Part shown: positions 17,863-28,554 of the stretch, one piece after another | Numbering within the stretch: the first letter of the stretch is position 1 | Layout: each line of letters starts with the position of its first letter | Notes under the pieces: model-generated | Seen by the model: only the letters and a program-made list of their open reading frames with translations | Databases searched by the model: none | What the model was told of the DNA's origin: nothing | Made by a program: the position numbers and the translations under genes | NCBI GenBank assembly: GCA_024232855.1 | Contig: JAAEPH010000056.1 | Location: forward strand, 1 to 61,023 | Reading direction: 5' to 3' | DNA: 61,023 nucleotides | Source of the DNA: Gammaproteobacteria bacterium | Lineage (GTDB): Bacteria > Pseudomonadota > Gammaproteobacteria > GCA-001735895

Positions 17863-18458
17863 TCCTCGCTACTCGGCATCTTGACGATACGCAGGCGATC
17901 CGCCTTGCGCACCGAAATCTGCGCCGCCGGGCTCTGGTACTTGGTTTTGCCGCGTTTGCGCAGGGTCAGCGAAATCGCCGCAATGATGGCGACCAACAGA
18001 ATTACCGCGGCAATTTCGAAGGCAAACACGTAATCGGTATACAGTACGCCCCCGAGCGCCTTGGTATTGCTGTAGTCAGCCGCCCTGGCAACCGGCTCGG
18101 AGCCCACATCCATGAAGAAGACGTCACTGGTCACCACGCTCAGCATGATGCCCAGCATGATCACCGCGACCGCGAGGCCCAGCGGCAGGTGACGTACAAA
18201 ACCCTCGCGCATGCGCGCAACATTGATATCGAGCATCATCACCACGAAAATAAACAACACCATCACCGCGCCGACATACACCAACACCAGGCTGATGGCG
18301 AGAAATTCGGCTTCCAGCGTCATCCATATCACCGCACTGGTGAAAAAGGTCAGCACCAGGAACAGCGCCGCGTGCACCGGGTTCCTGACGGTGACGACCG
18401 CGCAGGCGCTGACGACCGTTGTGACCGCGAAAACGTAAAATATGATGGTTTCTATCAT
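17859..18458 (-). CDS. nuoJ: NADH-quinone oxidoreductase subunit J
   Basis: Five-helix membrane subunit of complex I, part of the E-channel between the quinone cavity and the antiporter subunits. 199 residues with family motifs [39 protein letters not shown]. The C-terminus is basic and cytoplasmic. It follows nuoI after 19 bases and overlaps nuoK. Confidence 0.98.
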   Translation of the reverse strand: MIETIIFYVFAVTTVVSACAVVTVRNPVHAALFLVLTFFTSAVIWMTLEAEFLAISLVLVYVGAVMVLFIFVVMMLDINVARMREGFVRHLPLGLAVAVIMLGIMLSVVTSDVFFMDVGSEPVARAADYSNTKALGGVLYTDYVFAFEIAAVILLVAIIAAISLTLRKRGKTKYQSPAAQISVRKADRLRIVKMPSSEE

Positions 18459-18477
18459 TGTCGAATTTTCTTCATGA

Positions 18478-18969
18478 TTACCGGTAAGGGGCGTCAGCGG
18501 CTTTATCCGCGGCCAGTTGTGCTTCGTAGCGATCCCCGATCTCGAGCAGTTTTTCCTTGGTCATGATGTTTTCACCCCGGTTTTCGAAGTGATATTCAAA
18601 CACATTGGTTTCCACGATCGAATCGACCGGGCAGGCCTCTTCGCAGAATCCACAATAAATGCACTTGAACAAATCGATGTCATAGCGCGTGGTGCGACGG
18701 CTTCCGTCCTCGCGCTGTTCCGATTCGATGGTGATCGCAAGCGCCGGGCACACCGCCTCGCAAAGCTTGCAGGCGATACAGCGTTCTTCGCCGTTGGCGT
18801 AGCGGCGCAAGGCGTGCAGGCCACGAAAGCGCGGGCTGATCGGCGTCTTCTGTTCCGGGTACTGAATGGTGAACTTGCGGCGGAAAAAGTAACGTCCGGT
18901 CACGCTCAATCCCTTTAGCAACTCGAGAAAGAGGAAGCTTTTGAGATATAAATTTATTTTCGCGAGCAT
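18478..18969 (-). CDS. nuoI: NADH-quinone oxidoreductase subunit I
   Basis: Peripheral-arm ferredoxin subunit carrying clusters N6a and N6b. The 163-residue form begins [20 protein letters not shown]; an in-frame start 15 codons upstream would run into nuoH and lacks homology. Both 4Fe-4S motifs are intact: [12 protein letters not shown] and [12 protein letters not shown], the last cysteine of each followed by proline. An amphipathic N-terminal helix ties it to the membrane arm. It lies four bases after the nuoH stop. Confidence 0.97.
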   Translation of the reverse strand: MLAKINLYLKSFLFLELLKGLSVTGRYFFRRKFTIQYPEQKTPISPRFRGLHALRRYANGEERCIACKLCEAVCPALAITIESEQREDGSRRTTRYDIDLFKCIYCGFCEEACPVDSIVETNVFEYHFENRGENIMTKEKLLEIGDRYEAQLAADKAADAPYR

Positions 18970-18973
18970 AAGC

Positions 18974-20026
18974 TTAACCGAACCAGGGGCCGATCTTGAA
19001 GTAAACCGCGACACCCTCGACCGCGAGCCAGAATATCGTCACCGGCAACAACACCTTCCAGCCGAGGCGCATGATCTGATCATAGCGATAGCGTGGAAAC
19101 GTCGCCCTGAACCACAGCAGCAACAACATGAAAAACGCGGTCTTGCCGAACAACCAGCCGATACTGTCCCCGGCCAATTCGGGCACGGGGCTCAACCATC
19201 CGCCGAAAAACAACAACGAGCACAGCATCGCGATGAGAATCATGTTGGCGTATTCGGCGAGGAAAAATACCGCGAAGGTCATGCCCGAATATTCGACGTG
19301 GAAGCCGGCGACGATTTCCGATTCGCCCTCGGCGACATCGAAGGGCGCGCGGTTGGTCTCGGCAACGCCCGAAATCAGGTAGACGAAGAACAACGGCAGC
19401 AAGGGAATGAAAAACCAGTGGCCGATGCCGCCGGACTGTTTGGCGACGATTTCACCGAGGTTGAGACTGCCGCCCACCATCAGTACGCCGACCAGCGCAA
19501 AGCCCATCGCGATTTCATAGGCGACGATCTGCGCGGCCGAGCGCATCGCCCCGAGCAGGGCATACTTCGAATTCGAGGCCCAACCGGCGATGATGACGCC
19601 ATAAACCCCGACCGAGGTCATCGCCAGGATGTAAAGCAGGCCGGCGTTGATATCGGCGAATACCAGCGTGTCGGTAAACGGGATTACCGCCCAGGCGGCC
19701 ATGGCCGGGGCGAAGGTGATTATCGGAGCGATAATGAAGAGGTAGCGATTCGAGTTGGTCGGAATGATGATTTCCTTGAACATCAGCTTGAACATATCCG
19801 CAAACGGCTGCAACAGTCCCTTGGGACCGACCCGGTTGGGGCCCTTGCGAACTTGCATGTAACCGATGACCTTGCGTTCCGCATAGGTGTAATAGGCGAC
19901 CACGATAAACAGCGGCAACAGGATGATCAGCGCCTTGACGCCGCTGAAGATCGTGTACTGCACGTACTCGTGCAGCCACTCCCAGATCGGCATCAGAAAT
20001 TCAGGTATCCAGGATTCTCCTATCAC
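18974..20026 (-). CDS. nuoH: NADH-quinone oxidoreductase subunit H
   Basis: Eight-helix membrane subunit forming much of the quinone cavity. The start is taken as the GTG at 20024-20026, overlapping the nuoG stop (GTGA) and preceded by GGAGAAGG, giving 350 residues beginning [15 protein letters not shown]. Motifs include [32 protein letters not shown] and the acidic loop [19 protein letters not shown], which lines the quinone tunnel. Length and motifs are normal. Confidence 0.97.
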   Translation of the reverse strand: MIGESWIPEFLMPIWEWLHEYVQYTIFSGVKALIILLPLFIVVAYYTYAERKVIGYMQVRKGPNRVGPKGLLQPFADMFKLMFKEIIIPTNSNRYLFIIAPIITFAPAMAAWAVIPFTDTLVFADINAGLLYILAMTSVGVYGVIIAGWASNSKYALLGAMRSAAQIVAYEIAMGFALVGVLMVGGSLNLGEIVAKQSGGIGHWFFIPLLPLFFVYLISGVAETNRAPFDVAEGESEIVAGFHVEYSGMTFAVFFLAEYANMILIAMLCSLLFFGGWLSPVPELAGDSIGWLFGKTAFFMLLLLWFRATFPRYRYDQIMRLGWKVLLPVTIFWLAVEGVAVYFKIGPWFG

Positions 20027-22389
20027 GACACCTTCTCCAGCTTTATCTTGCCGTAGGCGGCGGACAGGTCCCTGACCGCGTCGACACCGCTGGGAACCCA
20101 GGCGCAACCCGCGGGCACACCCTCATCGATGTGCAATGGCAACACCGCGGTACCCTTGTCCTGCGTCACCTGCACCTGGTCACAGCCGAGCAGCTTCGCG
20201 TCCTCGGCCATTTGCCGGTTCATGATCACGGCAGACTGGAGTTGCATCAGCGGGGTCTTCTGCAGTGGCGCCGACAGGCGTGTCATATCATCACAGGCAT
20301 AGATGGGCGAGCAACCGACCTTTTCGATCTTGCCATCCGCTTGCGGCAGGCCGCCTGCCTTCGATTGAATCCCGCAGAGATTGTGTAGCTCGACATCGCT
20401 GCACAGCGTCTTGAGTTCGTTTCTGACGGCCAGCGAATCGGAATAGGTGAATTCGTCGGGGCACAGCACCTGGCCGAGCGCAGCCAGAATTTTCCAGCCC
20501 TGACGGCTTTCGCCGCGGCTGTGTACGCAACCGTTAAAGCTCTGCCACAAACCCTCGACATTGACATAGCTGCCCGAGGATTCGACCACCGCGGCGAGCG
20601 GCAGCACGAGGTCGGCCTGCCGGCGGATGAAATCATTATCGAAACTGCTGATGGCGATAATCGAATCGTTGTTATCGGCGAGAGAACCGGCCTCGGGCGC
20701 ATCGAGCAGCGGGTTAGCGGCGAAGGTCAATAATACCTTGTGCCGGGCTGATAGTATCTCGCCCGCATTTTCCCCCGGAGCATCCACGGCGACACCGGCG
20801 GCGGCGCGATGCGGCAGCGCACCGGCAAGACAGGCGCCCGCGCTGTTCGCCGAAACCGACAGGTATCCGAGGGTTGCTTCGGCGGCGACGGCTATGGCTT
20901 CACAAAGTTCCTGCAACAACGCCAGCTGCGGGTTTGGCAGGGCATCTGTGCCGACGATAATCGCCACGTTGGCGGCTTTTGCGAGCGAACTCGCGATGGC
21001 GCGATGCTGATCGCTGACCTCACAATCCGCGGTAACTTTGGCGAGACGCGGACTCAGGGCCTTGCCGCTGACCCCGGCGAGCGCGGAAGCGATCGAGGCG
21101 AGGTCATGAATCACCCGCGACGCGGAACCCGCCAATTCACTGTGCATGTCAAAATTGTATTGTCCGGCAACGTGGCCAATGGACGAGATCGCGGCATTGT
21201 TTTTGAGTACTGCCTTGCGTAAGCGATGCGATAGCATTGGCTGCTGGTAGCGCAGACTACCGGCGACGATGAGAGCGGCATCGAGTGTCTCCAGCGACGC
21301 CAGCGAGCGCCCCAGCCAGGGCATCACCGGCGCGTTCTGCTGGGCCGAAAAATCGACCTGGGTGAGACGATGGTCGATATTGCTGGAGCCCAGTGCACGC
21401 GTCAGCTTTTGCGCGAGATAGTGTTCTTCGAGGGTCGCCTGCGGGCTGACCAGGGTCGCCACGCTGCCGCCGGCTTCATTCAGTTTTGCGGCGGCGGCGT
21501 TGAGCGCCGTTTCCCAGTCGACCGGCTTGAGATCGCCATTTTCGCGCATCAGCGGCTGCGTGAGGCGTTGCTCGGACTTGATCGCGGTGTAGCTGAAACG
21601 ATCGCGGTCGGATATCCAGGATTCGTTGATGGACTCGTTTTCGCGCGGCACCACGCGGATGACGTCGTTGTGGCGGGTATGCACCCAGGTGTTGGAACCG
21701 ACGCAATCATGCGCCGATACCCCGGCATGCCGGGTCAGTTCCCAGGGCCGCGCGGTGTAACGCGACGGCCTGGCGGTGAGGGCGCCAACCGGGCAAATGT
21801 CGATGACGTTACCGGACAGTTCGGAGACGATCGATTTTTCGATATAGGTGCCTATTTCCATGTGTTCGCCGCGCCCGGTCGCACCCAGTTCGGGCATGCC
21901 GGCAATTTCGTCGCCGAAACGCACGCAGCGGGTGCAATGAATGCAGCGCGTGAAATCGGTCGCGATCAACGGGCCGATATTCTTGTCCATGACGACGCGC
22001 TTCTGTTCGGTATAGCGGGACACGCCATCGCCGAAACCCATCGCCACGTCCTGCAATTCGCATTCGCCGCCCTGGTCGCAAATGGGGCAATCGAGCGGGT
22101 GGTTGATCAACAGGAATTCCATAGTCGCCTTTTGCGCGGCGATCGCCTTTTGCGAACGCGTCTGCACCACCATGCCGTCCATGCACTGGGTGGCGCAGGC
22201 CGGCATCGGTTTCGGCGCGCGCTCGACTTCCACCAGGCACATGCGGCAACTGGCGGCAACCGAGAGGCGCTTGTGATAGCAGAAACGCGGGATCACAATA
22301 TCGTTTTCGTCCGCCACGTCGATCAACAGGCGACCCGGCTGGGTTTCGATCTCCTGACCGTTGATGGTGACTTTTATGTTATCGCTCAT
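20023..22389 (-). CDS. nuoG: NADH-quinone oxidoreductase subunit G
   Basis: Largest peripheral-arm subunit, with several Fe-S clusters. 788 residues: a 2Fe-2S ferredoxin domain ([17 protein letters not shown] in CATQC), the His-Cys cluster N5 region ([17 protein letters not shown]), a 4Fe-4S module ([10 protein letters not shown] ... CPVGAL), then a long molybdopterin-oxidoreductase-like domain without cofactor function. The N7 cluster of E. coli and Thermus is absent: [11 protein letters not shown] keeps only one of the cysteines, as in the mitochondrial/alphaproteobacterial type. Lies 18 bases after nuoF. Confidence 0.97.
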   Translation of the reverse strand: MSDNIKVTINGQEIETQPGRLLIDVADENDIVIPRFCYHKRLSVAASCRMCLVEVERAPKPMPACATQCMDGMVVQTRSQKAIAAQKATMEFLLINHPLDCPICDQGGECELQDVAMGFGDGVSRYTEQKRVVMDKNIGPLIATDFTRCIHCTRCVRFGDEIAGMPELGATGRGEHMEIGTYIEKSIVSELSGNVIDICPVGALTARPSRYTARPWELTRHAGVSAHDCVGSNTWVHTRHNDVIRVVPRENESINESWISDRDRFSYTAIKSEQRLTQPLMRENGDLKPVDWETALNAAAAKLNEAGGSVATLVSPQATLEEHYLAQKLTRALGSSNIDHRLTQVDFSAQQNAPVMPWLGRSLASLETLDAALIVAGSLRYQQPMLSHRLRKAVLKNNAAISSIGHVAGQYNFDMHSELAGSASRVIHDLASIASALAGVSGKALSPRLAKVTADCEVSDQHRAIASSLAKAANVAIIVGTDALPNPQLALLQELCEAIAVAAEATLGYLSVSANSAGACLAGALPHRAAAGVAVDAPGENAGEILSARHKVLLTFAANPLLDAPEAGSLADNNDSIIAISSFDNDFIRRQADLVLPLAAVVESSGSYVNVEGLWQSFNGCVHSRGESRQGWKILAALGQVLCPDEFTYSDSLAVRNELKTLCSDVELHNLCGIQSKAGGLPQADGKIEKVGCSPIYACDDMTRLSAPLQKTPLMQLQSAVIMNRQMAEDAKLLGCDQVQVTQDKGTAVLPLHIDEGVPAGCAWVPSGVDAVRDLSAAYGKIKLEKVS

Positions 22390-22407
22390 TGCTAACCCAT
22401 TTCCCGA

Positions 22408-23688
22408 TCAGGCTGCGTTATCGACAATCGAGCGCTTATGCTCGACGTAGTATTCAAATTCATGACGGAAATGCTTGATGAAGCTCCACACCGGCATCGC
22501 CGCGGCATCCCCCAGCGCGCAAACGGTGCGCCCCTCGATCTTGTGCGAGACTTCTACGAGCAGATCGATATCTTCCGTTCGGCCCTTGCCCTCGACGATT
22601 CGAGTCAGCATGCGGTATAGCCAGCCGGTGCCCTCGCGGCAGGGTGTGCACTGCCCGCAGGACTCGGAATAATAAAACCGCGAGATGCGCCGCAGCGCCA
22701 GCACCATGTCGGTGGTTTCATCCATGACGATGACCGCGCCCGACCCCAGCATCGAGCCGGCCTTGGCGATCGAGTCGTAATCCATGGTGCATTCCATCAT
22801 CACCTCACCCGGCAGCACCGGCACCGAGGAGCCGCCTGGAATCACCGCCTTGAGCTTGTGCCCGTCGCGCACGCCGCCGGCCATTTCCAGCAGATCCCTG
22901 AACGGGGTTCCCATCGAAATTTCGAAATTGCCGGGCTTGTTCAAATGTCCCGACATGGAGAAGCATTTGACCCCGCCGTTATTCGGAATCCCCAGGTCGG
23001 CAAACCATTCTGCGCCATTGCGGATGATCGAAGGCGTGGAGGCGAGCGACTCGGTGTTGTTGATCGTCGTCGGCTTGCCGTAGAGCCCGAAATTCGCCGG
23101 GAACGGAGGCTTGTAGCGCGGTTGACCTTTTTTCCCTTCCAGCGATTCGAGCAATGCCGTCTCCTCCCCGCAGATATAGGCGCCGGCGCCGAGCGCCGGG
23201 TAAAGGTCGAAGTCGACCCCGCTGCCGAGAATATTTTTACCCAGGTAACCCGCCTCGTAGGCTTCCCGAACCGCCGCTTCGAAATGCTGGGCGGGTTCAT
23301 CCATGAATTCACCGCGCATGTAGTTGTAACCGACGGTTGCGCCAATCGCGTAACCGCAAATGACCATGCCCTCCACCACAGCATGCGGATTGAAACGCAG
23401 GATATCGCGATCCTTGCAGGTGCCGGGCTCCGATTCGTCCGAGTTGCAGACGATGTACTTCTGCACCGGCGCGCTGCGTGGCATGAAACTCCACTTCAGC
23501 CCGGTCGGGAAACCGGCGCCGCCGCGGCCGCGCAGACCCGATGCCTTGACTTCCTCGATCACATCCTCGGGCGTCATGCCCTCCACCAGAACCTTTTTAA
23601 GCGCCTCGTAACCACCTGTTTTCAAATAGGTTTCCATCGACCATGGTTGATCGTACTGCAGGGTTGCATAACAGACTTCGTTAGCCAT
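22408..23688 (-). CDS. nuoF: NADH-quinone oxidoreductase subunit F
   Basis: NADH-binding subunit where hydride passes to FMN and then cluster N3. 426 residues; [16 protein letters not shown] forms the NADH/FMN site, [18 protein letters not shown] follows, and [11 protein letters not shown] plus a later cysteine ([12 protein letters not shown]) ligate the 4Fe-4S cluster. Two bases separate it from the nuoE stop. Standard length and order. Confidence 0.98.
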   Translation of the reverse strand: MANEVCYATLQYDQPWSMETYLKTGGYEALKKVLVEGMTPEDVIEEVKASGLRGRGGAGFPTGLKWSFMPRSAPVQKYIVCNSDESEPGTCKDRDILRFNPHAVVEGMVICGYAIGATVGYNYMRGEFMDEPAQHFEAAVREAYEAGYLGKNILGSGVDFDLYPALGAGAYICGEETALLESLEGKKGQPRYKPPFPANFGLYGKPTTINNTESLASTPSIIRNGAEWFADLGIPNNGGVKCFSMSGHLNKPGNFEISMGTPFRDLLEMAGGVRDGHKLKAVIPGGSSVPVLPGEVMMECTMDYDSIAKAGSMLGSGAVIVMDETTDMVLALRRISRFYYSESCGQCTPCREGTGWLYRMLTRIVEGKGRTEDIDLLVEVSHKIEGRTVCALGDAAAMPVWSFIKHFRHEFEYYVEHKRSIVDNAA

Positions 23689-23690
23689 TT

Positions 23691-24191
23691 CTACTCCAGC
23701 GCGTCGAGGATTTCATCGACCTTTTGAGGGGTCAGATTTTCATGATAAACGTGATCGACCTGCATCATCGGTCCGCCGGCACAGGCGGCGAGGCATTCTT
23801 CCTCGCATTTTAAATAGATGCGGCCATCTTCGGTGCTTTCGCCGATCTTGATGCCGAACTTGTCTTCGACATGTTCGACTATGCTTCCCGAGCCCATCAA
23901 CATGCAGCAGATATTGGTGCAGATGGCGACGTTGTGGCGCGCCACCGGCTTTGTCTCGAACATCGAATAAAACGAGGCGACTTCATAGACGTGGATCGGC
24001 GCCAGGCCGAGGTACTCGGCGACCGCATCCATCAAGTCGTTGGTCAGGAAACCCTGGTTCTGGTGTTGCGCCGCGACCAGAGATTGCAGCAATGCGGAAC
24101 GCTTGCGCTCCTCGGGAAAGCGCGCCACCCAGTGGTCGATCTCGGCGCGCGTGTGATCGTTCAACAAATCGATTTTTGATCCGCTTTGCAT
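23691..24191 (-). CDS. nuoE: NADH-quinone oxidoreductase subunit E
   Basis: Thioredoxin-like 2Fe-2S subunit carrying the off-path cluster N1a. 166 residues, with ligands in CTNICC (first and last cysteine) and ECLAAC, and the family motif [18 protein letters not shown] [14 protein letters not shown]. Starts at ATG overlapping the nuoD stop by one base. Forms the NADH dehydrogenase module with nuoF and nuoG. Confidence 0.98.
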   Translation of the reverse strand: MQSGSKIDLLNDHTRAEIDHWVARFPEERKRSALLQSLVAAQHQNQGFLTNDLMDAVAEYLGLAPIHVYEVASFYSMFETKPVARHNVAICTNICCMLMGSGSIVEHVEDKFGIKIGESTEDGRIYLKCEEECLAACAGGPMMQVDHVYHENLTPQKVDEILDALE

Positions 24192-25444
24192 TACCTGTCG
24201 ATCTCCCCAAATACGATATCCTGGGTACCGATAATCGCGACCACGTCGGCGAGCATGTGGCCCTGCGCCATCTCGTTCATGCTCGACAGGTGGGCGAAGC
24301 CGGGCGCGCGCACCTTGACCCGGTAAGGCTTGTTGGCGCCATCGGAGATCAGGTAGACGCCGAATTCACCCTTGGGGTGCTCGATGGCGGTATAAACCTC
24401 GCCCGGAGGCAGCGTGTAACCCTCGGTAAACAGTTTGAAATGATGGATCAATCCCTCCATGTCGGCCTTGATTTCCTCGCGCCGCGGCGGCGCGACCTTG
24501 TGGTTGTCGGTCAGAACGAGGCCGGGATTGCCGCGCAGCCAGTCGATGCACTGCTTGATGATGTGATTGGACTGGCGCATTTCCTCGATGCGTACCAGGT
24601 AGCGGTCGTAACAGTCGCCATTGGTACCCACCGGGATATCGAAATCGACGCGGTCGTAGACTTCGTAGGGTTGTTTCTTGCGAATATCCCATTCCACGCC
24701 CGAACCGCGCAGCATCGGGCCGGTAAAGCCAAGTTGATAGGCGCGTTCCGGAGAGACGACGCCGATATCCACGGTGCGCTGCTTCCAGATTCGATTGTCG
24801 GTCAGCAGGGTTTCGTATTCGTCGACATAACCCGGGAAGCGGCGCACGAAATCCTCGGCAAAATCGAGCAGACTGCCCTGGCGGTTCTGGTTGAGGCGGT
24901 CGGCTTCCTTCTTGCTGCGCCAGCGGCTTTCCAGGTATTGCGGCATCGTCTCCGGCAGGTCGCGGGCGACACCACCGGGACGATAATAGGCCGCGTGCAT
25001 GCGCGCGCCCGACACCGCCTCGTACATGTCCATCAAGTCTTCGCGTTCGCGGAACGCGTACAGGAACATGGTCATGGCGCCAACATCGAGCGCATGGGTG
25101 CCGATCCACATCAGATGGTTGAGGATACGCGTGATTTCATCGAACATGACGCGGATATATTGCGCGCGTTCGGGGATTTCGACGCCGAGCAGCTTTTCGA
25201 TCGCGAGTACATAACCGTGCTCGTTGCACATCATCGAGACGTAATCGAGACGATCCATGTAGCCGATGGTCTGGTTGTAAGGCTTGGTTTCGGCTAGTTT
25301 CTCGGTGCCGCGATGCAGCAGACCGATGTGCGGGTCTGCGCGTTCGATGACTTCGCCATCCATTTCCAGGACCAGTCGCAGGACACCGTGGGCCGCTGGA
25401 TGCTGTGGTCCGAAGTTGAGCGTGTAATTCTTGATGTCGGGCAT
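24191..25444 (-). CDS. nuoD: NADH-quinone oxidoreductase subunit D
   Basis: 49-kDa quinone-site subunit related to [NiFe]-hydrogenase large subunits. 417 residues, separate from nuoC (not fused as in E. coli). Motifs: [22 protein letters not shown] near the N-terminus, holding the quinone-site histidine, [16 protein letters not shown], and the C-terminal DIVFGEIDR. It overlaps the nuoC stop by one base and nuoE by one base, consistent with translational coupling. Confidence 0.98.
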   Translation of the reverse strand: MPDIKNYTLNFGPQHPAAHGVLRLVLEMDGEVIERADPHIGLLHRGTEKLAETKPYNQTIGYMDRLDYVSMMCNEHGYVLAIEKLLGVEIPERAQYIRVMFDEITRILNHLMWIGTHALDVGAMTMFLYAFREREDLMDMYEAVSGARMHAAYYRPGGVARDLPETMPQYLESRWRSKKEADRLNQNRQGSLLDFAEDFVRRFPGYVDEYETLLTDNRIWKQRTVDIGVVSPERAYQLGFTGPMLRGSGVEWDIRKKQPYEVYDRVDFDIPVGTNGDCYDRYLVRIEEMRQSNHIIKQCIDWLRGNPGLVLTDNHKVAPPRREEIKADMEGLIHHFKLFTEGYTLPPGEVYTAIEHPKGEFGVYLISDGANKPYRVKVRAPGFAHLSSMNEMAQGHMLADVVAIIGTQDIVFGEIDR

Positions 25445-26166
25445 CAGTTTTGCGCCTCGTCAGGCTCGTCGGCCAGGTAACGATGGTCTTCGCGTTTCAC
25501 GCGCGGCACCAGCACCCTCGGTTCGATCGTAACCGGCTCGTAAACGACGCGCTCGCGCTCGGGGTCATAACGCATTTCAACATTCCCCACCAGCGGAAAA
25601 TCCTTGCGGAACGGATGCCCGACAAAGCCGTAGTCGGTGAGAATCCGGCGCAAATCGGGGTGATCGCTGAAGAGGATGCCGAACAGGTCGAAGGCTTCGC
25701 GCTCATACCAGTCGGCTGACGCCCAGACGCCGGTCAAGGTGGGGACGATGGGGAAATCGTCATCGGCGGCAAACACGCGCAGCCGCAGGCGGCGGTTCAA
25801 CGAATAGGAAATCAGATGGGATACTGCGGCAAAGCGTCTGCCCTGGTTTACCAGTGACTCCAGTTCGTCGCCAAACTGTAATCGTCCCATGGTCGCGCCT
25901 TCCTCGACACCGCGACAGAAGCCGGCGCGACTGGCGTCCTCGGTTTGCCATTCGACACGGCCGTACTGGGAGTAGTCGACCCCGGAAAGGTCGACCAGCT
26001 GTTCAAACCGGAAGGCGTCGTCATCGCGCAGACCGGTGGCCACCTCGATCAGGTTTTGCGCCGAGACATCCGCGTTGACCTCGTCGTATGCAACCGTTAC
26101 CGCTTCCAGTTTGTCCACGAACGCGGCGCGCAGGGCATCGGCCAGTTGCTGTGTGGAATTCGACAT
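25444..26166 (-). CDS. nuoC: NADH-quinone oxidoreductase subunit C
   Basis: 30-kDa peripheral-arm subunit at the junction with nuoD. The 240-residue form starts at the ATG at 26164-26166 ([13 protein letters not shown]), one base after the nuoB stop; a longer in-frame start inside nuoB would add 34 residues of nuoB shadow. The signature [32 protein letters not shown] is complete, followed by [10 protein letters not shown]. Confidence 0.97.
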   Translation of the reverse strand: MSNSTQQLADALRAAFVDKLEAVTVAYDEVNADVSAQNLIEVATGLRDDDAFRFEQLVDLSGVDYSQYGRVEWQTEDASRAGFCRGVEEGATMGRLQFGDELESLVNQGRRFAAVSHLISYSLNRRLRLRVFAADDDFPIVPTLTGVWASADWYEREAFDLFGILFSDHPDLRRILTDYGFVGHPFRKDFPLVGNVEMRYDPERERVVYEPVTIEPRVLVPRVKREDHRYLADEPDEAQN

Positions 26167-26167
26167 G

Positions 26168-26644
26168 TCAGCGCGCGATGGTGTTGGTACGTTTGATTTT
26201 GTTTTGCAACTGCAATATCCCGTATAACAGCGCTTCCGCGGTCGGCGGGCAACCCGGCACGTAAACATCTACCGGCACCACTCGATCACAACCGCGCACT
26301 ACCGCGTAGGAATAGTGGTAATAGCCGCCGCCGTTGGCGCAGGAGCCCATCGAAATAACCCAGCGCGGCTCGGCCATCTGGTCATAGACCTTGCGCAATG
26401 CCGGCGCCATCTTGTTAACCAGCGTGCCGGCGACGATCATGACGTCCGACTGGCGCGGACTGGGCCGGAATATGATGCCGAATCGATCCAGGTCGTAGCG
26501 CGCCGCGCCCGCCTGCATCATTTCCACCGCGCAACAGGCCAGTCCGAAAGTCATCGGCCACATCGATCCGGTGCGCGCCCAGTTGATCAGCTTATCGGCG
26601 GTGGTGGTGACGATGCCCTGCTCGAATACACCCTCTATTCCCAT
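26168..26644 (-). CDS. nuoB: NADH-quinone oxidoreductase subunit B
   Basis: Carries cluster N2, the direct electron donor to quinone. 158 residues with the ligand cysteines in [25 protein letters not shown] and [11 protein letters not shown]. The adjacent cysteine pair in ACC is the unusual tandem ligation typical of N2. Overlaps the nuoA stop by ten bases. Confidence 0.98.
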   Translation of the reverse strand: MGIEGVFEQGIVTTTADKLINWARTGSMWPMTFGLACCAVEMMQAGAARYDLDRFGIIFRPSPRQSDVMIVAGTLVNKMAPALRKVYDQMAEPRWVISMGSCANGGGYYHYSYAVVRGCDRVVPVDVYVPGCPPTAEALLYGILQLQNKIKRTNTIAR

Positions 26645-26991
26645 TCAAGCGCTCCTTTCTTCCACTCGAAGATAAAGCCGATTACGAGTACACCGAGAAA
26701 TATCGCCATCGAGGCGAGGCCGAAAGTCCCGATCTGATCGAGGACGATAGCCCAGGGAAAAAGGAAGGCGATTTCGAGGTCGAAAATGATGAACAGTATC
26801 GCCACCAGGTAGTAGCGAACATCAAATTTCATGCGGCTGTCTTCGAAGGCTTCGAAGCCGCACTCGTAAGGAGAGTTTTTTTCCGCATCGGGGCGCGAGG
26901 GGCCCAGCAATTTGCCGAGAATGATGAAAACAGATCCCATCATGAGGGTGATAAACATGAAAATCAGGATCGGTAGATAGTTACCTAACAT
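26635..26991 (-). CDS. nuoA: NADH-quinone oxidoreductase subunit A
   Basis: Three-helix membrane subunit; the loop after helix 1 contacts the quinone site. 118 residues with motifs [24 protein letters not shown] and [17 protein letters not shown]. First gene of the nuo operon. An 11-base copy of its own start region (ATGTTAGGTAA on the minus strand) is repeated 14 bases upstream, creating a six-codon reading frame that overlaps the nuoA start. Confidence 0.98.
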   Translation of the reverse strand: MLGNYLPILIFMFITLMMGSVFIILGKLLGPSRPDAEKNSPYECGFEAFEDSRMKFDVRYYLVAILFIIFDLEIAFLFPWAIVLDQIGTFGLASMAIFLGVLVIGFIFEWKKGALEWE

Positions 26992-27050
26992 GGATTACCT
27001 AACATAGATAAATCTGCCCCCGGGAATCTGTACTTCAGCTGCGTGGCGCC

Positions 27051-27079
27051 AGTCTATTGTGGCACCTATATAGTGTCAA
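27051..27079 (-). promoter_or_regulatory. Promoter of the nuo operon
   Basis: Minus strand: consensus TTGACA (27074-27079), a 17-base spacer and TAGACT (27051-27056), about 50 bases before nuoA. No other good promoter is seen between tRNA-Leu and nuoA. Between this promoter and the tRNA there is no clear terminator, so read-through from secG/tRNA-Leu is also possible. Confidence 0.72.
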
Positions 27080-27202
27080 GGAATCTGCGAGGGACACCCT
27101 GTTTTACAATCCAAACTATAAAATTTCGGTTGGGATAGGAATCCATTTCAGGCACAACAGCAGCTTATAAATCCCGCCCGTCAAGGGCCGAATTTCAAAA
27201 TA

Positions 27203-27287
27203 TGGTGCCGATGGCCGGACTCGAACCGGCACAGCTTTCGCCACTACCCCCTCAAGATAGCGTGTCTACCAATTCCACCACATCGGC
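27203..27287 (-). tRNA. tRNA-Leu (GAG)
   Basis: An 85-base class II tRNA with encoded CCA, a long variable arm and anticodon GAG in the loop TTGAGGG. It starts 11 bases after secG ends, the conserved secG-tRNA-Leu arrangement of gammaproteobacteria. Confidence 0.96.
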
Positions 27288-27298
27288 ATGACTCCAGC

Positions 27299-27676
27299 TT
27301 ACTCGGCTGGAGGTAAATCTGATTCCTGCACGTCGGCGCTGCCACCGTCGACGGGCGGCATATCGCTCTCCTGCTGCAGCGGCGCCGTCTCGATTTCCTG
27401 CGCGGTCACGCTGCCGGTGACGCTGTCGGGCGTTGCCCGATTACTCGTTACATAGGCCAGCGACAGGCACACGAGGAAAAACAGGATCGCGATGACCGTC
27501 GTCGCCCGGGTCATGAAATTACCCGACCCGCGCGCGCCGAACACGGTCGCCGAGGCGCCACTGCCGAAAGCCGCGCCGGCATCGGCGCCCTTGCCGTGTT
27601 GCATCAGGATGAGGACGATCAGCGAGATCGACAATAAGACCTGTACAACCAATAAAATACTGGTGATGTTTTGCAT
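27299..27676 (-). CDS. secG: Protein-export membrane protein SecG
   Basis: Auxiliary subunit of the SecYEG translocon. 125 residues; two transmembrane helices (about 5-23 and 54-73) with the family motif LILMQHGKGADAGAAFGSGAS between them and a Pro/Glu-rich acidic C-terminal tail. The tail is longer than in E. coli but such tails vary. It lies 27 bases after tpiA, the common tpiA-secG pairing. Confidence 0.96.
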   Translation of the reverse strand: MQNITSILLVVQVLLSISLIVLILMQHGKGADAGAAFGSGASATVFGARGSGNFMTRATTVIAILFFLVCLSLAYVTSNRATPDSVTGSVTAQEIETAPLQQESDMPPVDGGSADVQESDLPPAE

Positions 27677-27703
27677 ATACTTTCCTATTTCACCTGGCCT
27701 GTT

Positions 27704-28456
27704 TCACCTGGCCTGAACCGCCTGGGCGATGGCGAGAAAATCGTCGGCCTCGAGCGCAGCGCCGCCGATCAGACCACCATCGATATCGGGTTGCGACAAC
27801 AGCTGCGCCGCATTCGCGGGGTTCATGCTGCCGCCGTATAAAATCTGTAAACCTTGCGCTACATCGCTATCCAGTTGCGCAAGCCGGCTGCGAATAAAAG
27901 CGTGCACCGCCTGCGCCTGTTCGGGTGTCGCCACCTGGCCGGTACCGATAGCCCACACCGGCTCGTAGGCGATAACCGCCTGCGCAAGGCTGGCAATCCC
28001 GCTACTGTCGAGCACGGCATCGATCTGGCGCGCAACCACATCCTCGGTAACGCCACTTTCACGCTCGTCGAGGGTTTCACCAACGCACAGGATCGGTATC
28101 AGGCCGGCCTGTACCGCCATGGCGTAGCGCGCCGCCACCAGCTGATCCGATTCGCCATACAGGGCGCGGCGCTCGGAGTGCCCGACAATCGCGTAGCGAC
28201 AGCCGCTTTCCATCAGCATGGCCGCGGATACCTCGCCCGTGAAAGCGCCGCTCTGCTGGTCGCAGACGTTTTGCGCACCGAGCGCTATATCGCTCCCGGA
28301 GAGCATGCCGCCGACCTTCATCAAATAGATGGCGGGCGGGCAAACGGCCAGTTGAGCCTTGCCGGCGTCACCGGCCTTGATGCCCTCAACCAGATCGATG
28401 ACAGACTGCAGGCTGCCATTCATTTTCCAGTTGCCTGCGATAAGGCTAGTGCGCAT
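27704..28456 (-). CDS. tpiA: Triosephosphate isomerase
   Basis: Interconverts dihydroxyacetone phosphate and glyceraldehyde 3-phosphate in glycolysis and gluconeogenesis. 250-residue TIM barrel with substrate Lys11 (GNWKMNG), catalytic His in VGHSERR, catalytic Glu in AYEPVWAIGTG and the phosphate-binding GLIGGAAL at the end. Sits between glmM and secG, a conserved position in many gammaproteobacteria. Confidence 0.98.
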   Translation of the reverse strand: MRTSLIAGNWKMNGSLQSVIDLVEGIKAGDAGKAQLAVCPPAIYLMKVGGMLSGSDIALGAQNVCDQQSGAFTGEVSAAMLMESGCRYAIVGHSERRALYGESDQLVAARYAMAVQAGLIPILCVGETLDERESGVTEDVVARQIDAVLDSSGIASLAQAVIAYEPVWAIGTGQVATPEQAQAVHAFIRSRLAQLDSDVAQGLQILYGGSMNPANAAQLLSQPDIDGGLIGGAALEADDFLAIAQAVQAR

Positions 28457-28554
28457 GTTCGTTACCGGTCATTTTAAAAGGCGCCAAAGAGTACTCACCT
28501 ACGCCCAATAAATCAATCTGGAATTGGTGAAATCGGGCAATTTAATGGCAGAAG

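Noticed and set aside
20023..22389. Loss of the N7 iron-sulfur cluster in NuoG as a novelty
   Set aside because: The same pattern is normal in the mitochondrial/alphaproteobacterial type of NuoG, so it is not unusual.
23951..25297. 448-codon plus-strand open frame opposite nuoE/nuoD
   Set aside because: Shadow of conserved complex I genes; no family motif, no ribosome binding site.
25444..26268. 274-residue form of nuoC
   Set aside because: The extra 34 residues are the nuoB coding sequence read in another frame; the ATG at 26166 gives the family-typical length.
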